A DNA stretch of 64,000 nucleotides from JAYWXI01 sp036016955 (GTDB lineage Bacteria > Bacteroidota > Bacteroidia > Flavobacteriales > Weeksellaceae): positions 67,209 to 131,208 of the forward strand of contig NZ_JAYWXI010000009.1 of NCBI RefSeq assembly GCF_036016955.1, written 5' to 3'. This document shows positions 25,857 through 33,204 of the stretch, piece after piece. The position numbers and the translations under genes were made by a program. The notes below the pieces were generated by a model. That model saw only the letters and a list, made by a program, of their open reading frames with translations, was not told the origin of the DNA and made no database searches. Within the stretch, counting starts at the first letter, position 1; each line of letters begins with the position of its first letter.

Positions 25857-26612
25857 TTAACCCCCAACAACCTTCACAATTTGCAGCGAGTTAAAAGCAC
25901 CATTTTTCAGCGGATACATCTGTCCGTTAACTTCCTGGTAAAATTCCACTCCCAAAACAAAGAATAAAGGATGTGTAGAATTAGGCGTTAGGTTGTTTTC
26001 CAGCGTTAAAGCTTCAACCTGTTTTTCATCCCAAGGTGTGATAACCCCTTCAGAAATTTTAGCATTAAAAGTCTGATTTTCAAAATCAACTTCCATAGCT
26101 CCGGAAAGAATTTTAAAATGTGTAGTTCCTCCCGGTGAAGCAATAGCCGTCTGCGGAACAAACGCTTCCAGACTTACTTTTGCATCGCCGCTTACACGGT
26201 CTAAAGTCACAACATACGGTGCAAAGAGGGTAGTTCCCAGTTTTCCGTTAATGTTAAAATCAAAACCCTGCAAAAGTTCTGCCTCGCCGTCAATCACATT
26301 TCTTTGCCCTCTCGGATTGGTTTCATCCATCTGAATGACCTTCACCATTTCCTGAGTCAATCGACTTACCATACGGTAATCCGAAGCCTTTAGCAATAGG
26401 GCACGGATAGAGTTTCTTAAAACTTTCCCCGCAATTCCCGCACGCCCAAATTCAGAACCGTTTTCTTTCGTTCTTTGGAAAGCCGGATCACTTTTAATTC
26501 TGGACGCATCCACGCCACCTTTTTCTCTGGCTAAATAGCCGTCTTTAGATTTGTAGAAAGTTACACCACCAATAGTGCCTTTCAGTTTAATAATACTAGA
26601 TTGTCTTGCCAT
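25857..26612 (-). CDS. Conserved 251-aa element protein, unknown function
   Basis: A 251-residue protein starting MARQSSIIKLKGTIGGVTFY, with KDGYLAREKGGVDASRI next. I recognise this start from many Chryseobacterium, Elizabethkingia and Flavobacterium elements, where it lies beside small membrane and DUF5675-like genes. The N-terminal 90 residues are basic and helical; the rest is beta-rich (about 130-250). There is no signal peptide. The GTIGGVTFYKSKDGY pattern suggests a particle or structural protein, but no named family can be given. It opens the leftward block of four genes. Confidence 0.65.
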   Translation of the reverse strand: MARQSSIIKLKGTIGGVTFYKSKDGYLAREKGGVDASRIKSDPAFQRTKENGSEFGRAGIAGKVLRNSIRALLLKASDYRMVSRLTQEMVKVIQMDETNPRGQRNVIDGEAELLQGFDFNINGKLGTTLFAPYVVTLDRVSGDAKVSLEAFVPQTAIASPGGTTHFKILSGAMEVDFENQTFNAKISEGVITPWDEKQVEALTLENNLTPNSTHPLFFVLGVEFYQEVNGQMYPLKNGAFNSLQIVKVVGG

Positions 26613-26666
26613 TTTTTTTAGTTTTAAAAAATTGATAATAAAAATGATTCTCCTTTATCTCTCTTT

Positions 26667-26697
26667 CCCTTCGGGAAGGGTTGGGAATGGGGAAGGT
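26667..26697. repeat. Short GC hairpin CCCTTCGGGAAGGG
   Basis: CCCTT CGGG AAGGG followed by TTGGGAATGGGGAAGG, a dispersed-repeat style sequence 55 nt upstream of the leftward block. It may be a REP remnant. Confidence 0.4.
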
Positions 26698-26810
26698 TCA
26701 TTCTCTCAAACCTTGGTGAATTCACACTGCAAAATTTCTTAAAACATAGATGTAGAGCAAGTTTCCTTGCCGTTTCAGACACTTTTTGCCGGATAGTATA
26801 GGTGTTTCTG

Positions 26811-26842
26811 TTTGAGAGTGAAAAAGAATAATTTTACCTTTG
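26811..26842 (+). promoter_or_regulatory. Bacteroidota promoter before the 26897 gene
   Basis: TTTG, 20 nt, then TACCTTTG: a full match to the -33/-7 consensus. The start codon at 26897 lies 54 nt further. Confidence 0.7.
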
Positions 26843-26896
26843 CAGCGTCACCGCAGAAGAAGTATAGCAACTTCCAACCATAAGTATGGATAGAGT

Positions 26897-27109
26897 ATGA
26901 AAAAACCACCTCAAAGGCTCTGCATTTACCCCAAGGACATAGTAAGAATTACCGGCAAAAGCGAGCGCTTTTCCCGCGACCTCATTCATAGAATCCGCAC
27001 GGCAATAGGCAAGCAACCTCATCAGTTCATCACCATTGAAGAGTTCTGCCAGTATTCCGGCTTCGATATCGAAAAAGTAAAGGAATTAATCCTTCCAAAA
27101 ACCAACTAA
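26897..27109 (+). CDS. Small HTH-like element protein
   Basis: A 70-residue protein: PPQRLCIYPKDIVRITGKSE, then RFSRDLIHRIRTAIGKQPHQ and FITIEEFCQYSGFDIEKVKE. The helix-turn-helix-like pattern and the position at the element's right end fit a small DNA-binding or directionality factor. Related short proteins are common next to element ends in Chryseobacterium. It has its own consensus promoter at 26811. Its stop is 131 nt before the att core. The exact function is unknown. Confidence 0.65.
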   Translation: MKKPPQRLCIYPKDIVRITGKSERFSRDLIHRIRTAIGKQPHQFITIEEFCQYSGFDIEKVKELILPKTN

Positions 27110-27170
27110 AATCCCTATCTTTGTAGCACAAAATGAACCAATTCGCTACAAACCAATAGGTGCATATTTC

Positions 27171-27178
27171 GGTGCGTG
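27171..27178 (+). repeat. GTGCGTG arm-like motif near right end
   Basis: GGTGCGTG here equals the copy at 2549-2556. It lies 61 nt before the right core and supports a shared integrase-binding pattern at both ends. Confidence 0.35.
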
Positions 27179-27239
27179 CGTTTGAATTGTTATTTACAAC
27201 TTGCTGTAAAATAATAGGGTTAAGAGTTAGGTGATACTT

Positions 27240-27252
27240 CCGTATTCTCCAC
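27240..27252 (+). other. att-like core, right boundary of element B
   Basis: CCGTATTCTCCAC, identical to 2424-2436. Immediately after it the sequence changes to the G-rich core chromosome, starting with a terminator and then the M16 peptidase gene. Confidence 0.55.
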
Positions 27253-27263
27253 TTCGGAAGATT

Positions 27264-27295
27264 AAAAAAGAGTTACGCACGTAGCTCTTTTTTTT
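27264..27295 (+). terminator. Terminator after right att core
   Basis: AAAAAGAGTTACG, CA, CGTAGCTCTTTTTTTT. It probably ended the RNA gene whose 3' end is the integration target, now separated from that gene by the insertion. Confidence 0.7.
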
Positions 27296-27353
27296 GTTTT
27301 TAGGTTAAAATATCGAAAATTGCCGGTAATTTTGTCGGAAAGAGTACTACATT

Positions 27354-30218
27354 ATGGATAGAAAATACATCACAAAACAATATACGGACGCTAATGGCTA
27401 TGTTTACGAGGCGGTTGAAAATGACGAACATGGGGTTAGGGTTTATACTTTGGCTAACGGATTGCGTGTGTTTTTGGCTCAAAACTTCGATGCTCCCCGA
27501 ATTCAAACTTATATCCCGGTTCGGGTGGGGAGTAATGACGATCCCAAGGCCCATACGGGATTGGCGCATTATTTAGAGCACATGATGTTCAAAGGAACCT
27601 CGAAGATAGGCAGTGCCGACTGGGAGAAAGAAAAGCCTTTGTTGGAAAAGTTGTCCGAGTTGTTTGAGCAGCATAAGGCGGCTGAAACGATGGAGGAAAA
27701 AAAGCAATTGTATAAATCGATTGATGCGGTTTCTCAAGAGGCTGCCGTTTATGCCATTGCCAATGAGTACGACAAATGTGTTTCGTCTTTGGGGGCTACG
27801 GGAACCAATGCGCATACGTGGTTGGATGAGACGGTTTATAAGAATACCATTCCGAGTAATGAATTGAAGAAATGGTTGCAGGTTGAAAAAGAACGGTTTT
27901 CGGAATTGGTTTTGCGTTTGTTTCACACCGAGCTGGAGAGTGTTTATGAGGAATTTAACCGGGCTCAGGATCATGACGGACGTTTGGTGAACTATGCTTT
28001 GATGGAACTGTTGTTTCCCAACCATCCTAATGGTCAGCAGACGACTTTGGGTAAGGCGGAACATTTGAAAAACCCTTCAATGAAGGCGATACATCGTTTT
28101 TTTCAGGATTATTATGTTCCAAATAACTATGCGCTTGTTTTGGTTGGGGATTTGGATTTTGAGGAAACGATTCGCATGGTGGAAGACACCTTCGGCGGAT
28201 TGCCTTACCGTACGATTCCGGAGAGGGTAAGGTTAGAAGAAGCTCCGATGACCAAGGTGGTTTCCCGTACGGTTAAAAGCCCTACGATATGGCGGGTTCA
28301 GTTGGCTTGGCGAACGCAGAGTTATGGTTCTCGGGAGGCCATGTTGGCCGATGTGGTGGCGAATCTTTTGTCGAACAGAGGGGAAGCGGGGTTGTTGGAT
28401 CTTAATGTGAATCAGAAACAGAAACTGCTTTATGCTCAGGCTTTTTCTGTGGCTTTTAAGCAATACGGGTATTTTTCTTCGGTGATGGTGCCGAAGGAAC
28501 AGCAGACATTTGAGGAGGCGATGGCGCTCTTTTTCGAGGAATTGGAGCGGGTGAAGCGGGGAGATTTTCCGGATTGGTTGATCCCTGCGATTATTGACGA
28601 TTTCCGCCTGCAGCGGATCAAAGCCCTGGAAACGGCGGATGGTCTGGCTTCTAATCTTTACGATGTGTTTATTAAAGAGCGGACTTGGGCGCAAGAGTTG
28701 GCGGAGCTGGATGATTATGCTACCATCACCAAAGAGGAAGTTATGGCGTTTGCGCAACGTTTTTTTGGGGATAATTATGCGGTGGTTTATAAAGAGCAGG
28801 GGGAAAATGAGCGTTTAATTCGGGTGGAGAATCCGGGGATTACTCCCGTTAAGATCAATCGGGAGGCTCGTTCGGTATTTTTTGAGGAGCTGTTGGCTTC
28901 GGAATCCCTTCCCATCGAGCCTCGCTTTATTGATTATCAAAAGGCGATTGAAACTTCTATTGTCGGAGGCAGGAAACTTAGTTTTGTAGCGAACAAATAT
29001 AACGGGATTGCTCAGGTTCATTACTTGTTTCCTTTTGGTAATGACCATGATAAGACGTTGTCTTTGGCAACGTTTGTTCTGCAGTATTTGGGTACGGATG
29101 TTTATACGACGCAGGCTTTGAAAGAGGCGTTTTACCGTTTGGGGATTACGACGGATTTTAAGACTTCGGGCGATCGGCTTCAGATTTCTCTTTCGGGGTT
29201 GGAAGAACGCCTCGGGGAAGGGATGGCGTTGCTGCATCATTGGATGAGTCGTGCCGTGCCGGATCAAGCGGTGTATGACGATTATGTGCAAACGATATTG
29301 GAAAGTCGAGCTGCGGCTAAGAAGGATAAGGGGAAAATCATGTCGGCATTGATAAGTTATGCGAAATATGGGGCTTTTTCCCGAACGACGGACGTGCTTT
29401 CCAATGAGCGGTTGTTGTCGATGCGCTGTTCGGAGTTGACGGATAAACTGCGGACTTTGTTTGAGTACCCTTATGAATTGTTTTTTTATGGAAGGGATTT
29501 GGAGGCCTTCAAGGAGCAGGTGCTTCCTTTTGTTTCGGCTGAAACGCGGCCTTCCCCCGAAGCTCAAACGTATCCGGAGCCGGAAACGAAGGGGCAGGTT
29601 TATTTTGTGGACTACGATATGGTTCAGGTGGAAATGGCGAAAGTGGGGCGTGCAGGAGTGATGGAGGTGTCGGATTTTGGGAAGATAAACGTATTCAACG
29701 AGTATTTTGGTCAGGGGCTTTCTTCGATTGTTTTTCAGGAGATTCGGGAGAGTAAAAGTTTGGCTTATTCGGCTTATGTTACTTATTCGGCGAATTCGCT
29801 CAGGGGTGGCTCGGATTATGTGACTTCTTATATTGGGACTCAGCCGGATAAGCTGTCGGTGGCGGTTGGGGCTTTGGAGGAGCTTCTTGGGGCGATGCCT
29901 GAGGTGCCCATGCAGTTCGAGAATGCCCGGGAGACGGTGCTTAAACAGATGGCCTCTACGCGCATTAATCGGACAAATATTTTCTTTAATTATTTGAATT
30001 TGAAAAAACTGGGTGTGGATTACGATTTGCGGAAGTCGATTTACGAAGAGGTAGGGGCTTTAACGATGGAAGGATTGGTCGATTTTTACGTGCAGAAGGT
30101 GAAACCATTGGAGTATAACGTGGCGGTAATTGGTAAGAGGGCCAACTTGGACGAGGCTTCGCTTTCGCGTTTGGGGGCATTTAGGGAGCTCAAATTGGAG
30201 GAAATTTTTGGTTATTAG
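27354..30218 (+). CDS. M16 (pitrilysin/insulinase) metallopeptidase
   Basis: A 954-residue zinc peptidase. The inverted zinc motif HYLEH is at residues 72-76 (GLAHYLEHMMFKGT), and the third ligand lies in ESVYEEFNRAQ. It has the usual four M16 lobes in one chain: active domain first, and the second half (about 505-954) repeats the fold without the motif. No signal peptide is seen, so it may be cytoplasmic. A TAATTTTG -7 box lies at 27327-27334. It is the first core gene after the element. M16 enzymes degrade peptides; the substrate is unknown. Confidence 0.9.
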   Translation: MDRKYITKQYTDANGYVYEAVENDEHGVRVYTLANGLRVFLAQNFDAPRIQTYIPVRVGSNDDPKAHTGLAHYLEHMMFKGTSKIGSADWEKEKPLLEKLSELFEQHKAAETMEEKKQLYKSIDAVSQEAAVYAIANEYDKCVSSLGATGTNAHTWLDETVYKNTIPSNELKKWLQVEKERFSELVLRLFHTELESVYEEFNRAQDHDGRLVNYALMELLFPNHPNGQQTTLGKAEHLKNPSMKAIHRFFQDYYVPNNYALVLVGDLDFEETIRMVEDTFGGLPYRTIPERVRLEEAPMTKVVSRTVKSPTIWRVQLAWRTQSYGSREAMLADVVANLLSNRGEAGLLDLNVNQKQKLLYAQAFSVAFKQYGYFSSVMVPKEQQTFEEAMALFFEELERVKRGDFPDWLIPAIIDDFRLQRIKALETADGLASNLYDVFIKERTWAQELAELDDYATITKEEVMAFAQRFFGDNYAVVYKEQGENERLIRVENPGITPVKINREARSVFFEELLASESLPIEPRFIDYQKAIETSIVGGRKLSFVANKYNGIAQVHYLFPFGNDHDKTLSLATFVLQYLGTDVYTTQALKEAFYRLGITTDFKTSGDRLQISLSGLEERLGEGMALLHHWMSRAVPDQAVYDDYVQTILESRAAAKKDKGKIMSALISYAKYGAFSRTTDVLSNERLLSMRCSELTDKLRTLFEYPYELFFYGRDLEAFKEQVLPFVSAETRPSPEAQTYPEPETKGQVYFVDYDMVQVEMAKVGRAGVMEVSDFGKINVFNEYFGQGLSSIVFQEIRESKSLAYSAYVTYSANSLRGGSDYVTSYIGTQPDKLSVAVGALEELLGAMPEVPMQFENARETVLKQMASTRINRTNIFFNYLNLKKLGVDYDLRKSIYEEVGALTMEGLVDFYVQKVKPLEYNVAVIGKRANLDEASLSRLGAFRELKLEEIFGY

Positions 30219-30261
30219 CAGGTGATTTTTGGGGAGAAGTAGGCTTTGGAGCGATATTCGC

Positions 30262-30269
30262 TATCTTTG
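30262..30269 (+). promoter_or_regulatory. -7 box, leaderless-type promoter of the sigma gene
   Basis: TATCTTTG ends 4 nt before ATG 30274, so transcription would start at or very near the start codon. A good -33 TTTG at standard spacing is not seen. Confidence 0.5.
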
Positions 30270-30273
30270 TGTT

Positions 30274-30837
30274 ATGTCTGAACAGGATTTTTTAGAATTG
30301 ATAGAAGCGGCTCGAGGACGGGACCAAAAGGCGCAAACGAAACTCATCAATACGTTTTGGGTGGATGTGTTTTCTTTTGTGATGAAAAAGGTGCAGGATG
30401 AGAATGTGGCAGATGAGCTTACGGTGTCGGTATTTTCCAAGGTGCTTGGCAAGTTGGAGCTTTATGATCCTCATTTTCAGTTTAAGACTTGGGTGCTTAC
30501 TATTGCACAGAATACGATTATTGATTATTGGCGGCGCAAGAAGAAGGAAAGCGAAGATGTTTCGGGAGGGCTGGATCAGGTTCGGAATCAGTTTGCCCGT
30601 TCCCCGGAGGAACTTTTGATTTCCGAGGAAGAACAGTTGCGCATCCAGGAGATTATTGAGTCTATGGAGGTCAATTATCGGGAGATTATTCGTTTGCGTT
30701 TTTTTGAGGAAAAAAGCATCAAAGAGATTTCGGAAGTTTTGGGGCTTTCGCTATCCAATACCAAGGTCAGGATTATGCGGGCGAAGAAAGTTTTGGGACA
30801 GCTTTTGAAGGAGGGGGATTCTGCCTCGGGAGTTTAG
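30274..30837 (+). CDS. ECF-type RNA polymerase sigma factor
   Basis: A 187-residue sigma-70-family factor starting MSEQDFLELIEAARGRDQ. Region 2 is at about 20-90 (AQTKLINTFWVDVFSFVMKK, QFKTWVLTIAQNTIIDYWRR) and region 4 at about 120-175 (ESMEVNYREIIRLRFFEE, ISEVLGLSLSNTKVRIMRAK). The start at 30274 is chosen because the -7 promoter box ends 4 nt before it; an upstream in-frame ATG at 30229 would lie inside that promoter. No anti-sigma gene is adjacent. It lies between the M16 peptidase and lipA. Confidence 0.88.
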   Translation: MSEQDFLELIEAARGRDQKAQTKLINTFWVDVFSFVMKKVQDENVADELTVSVFSKVLGKLELYDPHFQFKTWVLTIAQNTIIDYWRRKKKESEDVSGGLDQVRNQFARSPEELLISEEEQLRIQEIIESMEVNYREIIRLRFFEEKSIKEISEVLGLSLSNTKVRIMRAKKVLGQLLKEGDSASGV

Positions 30838-30863
30838 GGCTTTTCGCAGAAAAAATAAATCCT

Positions 30864-30871
30864 TAATTTTG
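30864..30871 (+). promoter_or_regulatory. -7 box before lipA
   Basis: TAATTTTG, 20 nt before ATG 30892. The -33 element is weak. Confidence 0.5.
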
Positions 30872-30891
30872 TCTTCTTTAATGTACGAAAT

Positions 30892-31758
30892 ATGAGCGAT
30901 ACAGCACAAAATACCACCACACAAAAACCCAAATGGATTCGCGTGAAGCTTCCTACGGGGAAGAATTATAGGGAATTGAGAGGGTTGGTGGATAAATACA
31001 AACTCAATACGATATGCCAAAGTGGAAGTTGTCCCAATATGGGGGAATGTTGGGGGGAAGGAACGGCGACCTTTATGATTTTGGGGAATATCTGCACTCG
31101 GAGCTGCGGATTTTGCGGAGTAAAGACGGGGAAACCTTATGAGGTGGATTGGGAGGAGCCGGAAAAGGTGGCGCGTTCGATTAAATTGATGAAGATAAAG
31201 CATGCGGTGCTTACTTCGGTGGATCGGGATGATTTGAAGGATATGGGGTCGATTCTTTGGGCGGAAACGGTGAAGGCTGTTCGTCGGATTTCCCCGGGGA
31301 CAACGATGGAAACACTTATTCCTGATTTTCAGGGGATTCATAAGCACTTGGATCGGGTGGTGGAGGTGGCTCCTGAGGTTATTTCCCATAATATGGAGAC
31401 GGTTCAGCGTTTGACTCGGGAGGTTCGGATACAGGCCAAATATGAGCGGAGTTTGGAGGTGCTTCATTATTTGAAGCAGGCTGGTCAGCGTCGGACGAAG
31501 ACGGGGATTATGGTGGGGCTTGGTGAGGAGAAGGATGAGGTTTTCCGTACGATAGAAGAGGTACGGGAGGCTCAGGTTGATGTGATTACGATTGGGCAGT
31601 ACTTGCAGCCGACGAAAAAGCATTTGCCGGTGAAAAGATTTGTGACGCCGGAAGAATTCGAGGCGTATGGGGAATTTGCCAGGAGTTTGGGCTTCCGCCA
31701 CGTGGAGAGTTCGCCATTGGTTCGGAGTTCTTATCATGCGGAAAAACATATTCATTAA
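30892..31758 (+). CDS. lipA: Lipoyl synthase
   Basis: A 288-residue radical SAM enzyme that inserts two sulfurs into protein-bound octanoyl groups to make lipoyl cofactor for dehydrogenase complexes. The auxiliary cluster ligands are in CQSGSCPNMGEC (Cys42, 47, 53), the radical SAM ligands in CTRSCGFC (Cys68, 72, 75), and the family tail RSSYHAEKH is present. Length is normal. It has its own -7 box and ends with a strong terminator, so it is a single-gene unit. Confidence 0.97.
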   Translation: MSDTAQNTTTQKPKWIRVKLPTGKNYRELRGLVDKYKLNTICQSGSCPNMGECWGEGTATFMILGNICTRSCGFCGVKTGKPYEVDWEEPEKVARSIKLMKIKHAVLTSVDRDDLKDMGSILWAETVKAVRRISPGTTMETLIPDFQGIHKHLDRVVEVAPEVISHNMETVQRLTREVRIQAKYERSLEVLHYLKQAGQRRTKTGIMVGLGEEKDEVFRTIEEVREAQVDVITIGQYLQPTKKHLPVKRFVTPEEFEAYGEFARSLGFRHVESSPLVRSSYHAEKHIH

Positions 31759-31765
31759 ATTAATG

Positions 31766-31794
31766 AAAAACGTTAGGGGAACCTAACGTTTTTT
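31766..31794 (+). terminator. Terminator of lipA
   Basis: AAAAACGTTAGG, GGAA, CCTAACGTTTTTT: strong stem with T-run, 7 nt after the lipA stop. Confidence 0.85.
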
Positions 31795-31862
31795 GTTTGT
31801 AACTTTACTTTATGGGATTACGTTGTGATTTTCTCTTCTTAATTTTTTAATGATTAAAAAAG

Positions 31863-33113
31863 ATGCAGGCAGTACTTATTACGATAGGGGATGAGATTTT
31901 ATCGGGGAATACGGTGGATACGAATTCCAATTTTATTGCTTCCCAGCTTAAACAGATTGGGGTTTCGATTTGTCAGATTTTTACCATTTCCGACGAGGTG
32001 GAAACCATCAAATCGGTTTTGGGGCAGGCTTTGGCTATGGCGGATTTGGTGATTGCCACCGGGGGGCTTGGGCCGACTCGGGATGATAGAACCAAGAAAG
32101 CGCTTGGGGAATTTTTTGATTCAGAAATTCGTTTGGACGAAGCGACTTTTAATCATTTGAAAGCTCTTTTGGAAAAGAGAAATCGGGCTTATCTTTTAGA
32201 TATCAACCGAAATCAGGCGGAAGTTTTGGCGAAGGCGGAGGTGTTTCAAAACGATTATGGTACGGCGCCTTGTCAAATGATTCGGTGGCAGGGCAAGTGG
32301 GTGTTTTTTCTTCCGGGGGTGCCTTACGAGGTGAAACCTTTGATGAGGGACAAAATTATTCCTTTTCTTCAGCGTGAAATGAATCTCGACTGTCTTTCGT
32401 CCCGTATCGTTTCGGTGGTGGGAATTCCCGAAAGCGAATTAGCGCGTCGTATTGAACCTTGGGAGCTTGCTTTGCCTTCGTCCGTTTCTTTGTCTTATTT
32501 GCCGGTGGGCAACCGCATTAAACTTCGGCTGACGGCTTCGGGGAGGTCTGTTCAGCACGTGGAGGCGAACTTGGAGGCTTGTGTGGAAGGGTTGCGACCT
32601 TATGTGGAGGGGCATGTTATTTCTTGGGATGGCAATCAGATTCAGGAAATTCTGCGGGATGTTCTTTTGGCTAAAGGGATGAGTTTGTCGGTGGCGGAGA
32701 GTTGTACGGGGGGAGAGATTGCTCATTTGATTACCTCGGTGGCGGGAAGTTCGGGGTATTTTAGTGGTGGAGTGGTGGCTTATGAGACGGAAAAGAAAAC
32801 GTTGCTGTTGGGGGTTAAACCTTCAACAATTGCTTCCTGTAAGGTGGTTTCCGCTGAGGTGGCGGAAGAAATGTGTCGGGGGTGTCAGACGCTTTTTTCG
32901 ACGGATATTGCCGTTTCCACTACGGGGGTGGCGGGGCCGGGGCCGGATGCTTTTTGTTCCGAGGTGGGGGAAGTGTTTTATACGATCCGAATTCGGGAGA
33001 TGGAGGTTACCAACCGCTTGTTTATGCCGCATATGGATCGGGAAGATTTTATTTATTTTACATCTCAGAGGGTGTTGCAGGATGTGGTGGATCTTTTGGT
33101 GAAAAACTTTTGA
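31863..33113 (+). CDS. cinA: CinA-family protein (NMN amidohydrolase related)
   Basis: A 416-residue two-domain protein. The N-terminal MoCF-like domain (about 1-170) starts with ITIGDEILSGNTVDTNS and has GGLGPTRDD. The C-terminal CinA domain (about 255-410) has SVAESCTGGEIAHLITSVAG and GGVVAYE, the nicotinamide-mononucleotide deamidase part. It probably repairs or recycles pyridine nucleotides (ADP-ribose hydrolysis in domain one, NMN deamidation in domain two). Length is normal. It stands alone between the lipA terminator and the M13 peptidase gene. Confidence 0.94.
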   Translation: MQAVLITIGDEILSGNTVDTNSNFIASQLKQIGVSICQIFTISDEVETIKSVLGQALAMADLVIATGGLGPTRDDRTKKALGEFFDSEIRLDEATFNHLKALLEKRNRAYLLDINRNQAEVLAKAEVFQNDYGTAPCQMIRWQGKWVFFLPGVPYEVKPLMRDKIIPFLQREMNLDCLSSRIVSVVGIPESELARRIEPWELALPSSVSLSYLPVGNRIKLRLTASGRSVQHVEANLEACVEGLRPYVEGHVISWDGNQIQEILRDVLLAKGMSLSVAESCTGGEIAHLITSVAGSSGYFSGGVVAYETEKKTLLLGVKPSTIASCKVVSAEVAEEMCRGCQTLFSTDIAVSTTGVAGPGPDAFCSEVGEVFYTIRIREMEVTNRLFMPHMDREDFIYFTSQRVLQDVVDLLVKNF

Positions 33114-33204
33114 TGCGGGGGAAGCGTATGTTTGCTTAAAAATACGTAAATTGTGCACCCTGAAGAATCAAAATAGTATTTAGAACGAACAAATCAATTT
33201 AATA

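Larger units (their letters stand above)
2424..27252. mobile_element. Element B: integrase-bearing cargo island of about 25 kb
   Basis: Bounded by identical 13-bp cores (2424-2436, 27240-27252), each followed by a rho-independent terminator. The integrase (2687) sits just inside the left end, and GTGCGTG arm-like motifs occur near both ends (2538-2582, 27172-27178). Composition is AT-rich until 27253 and then changes to the G-rich core. Content includes a truncated rteC, a transposase, an HTH gene, a replication-like gene, a DnaC-like ATPase, and cargo for peptide synthesis and possibly defence. No relaxase, coupling protein or Tra genes are seen, so it would need mobilisation by a helper or may be degraded. 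The boundary call is inference from the repeats. Confidence 0.6.

Noticed and set aside
30751..31755. 334-codon open frame opposite lipA
   Set aside because: A shadow of lipA: lipA has all cluster motifs, whereas this frame gives a basic, low-complexity sequence.
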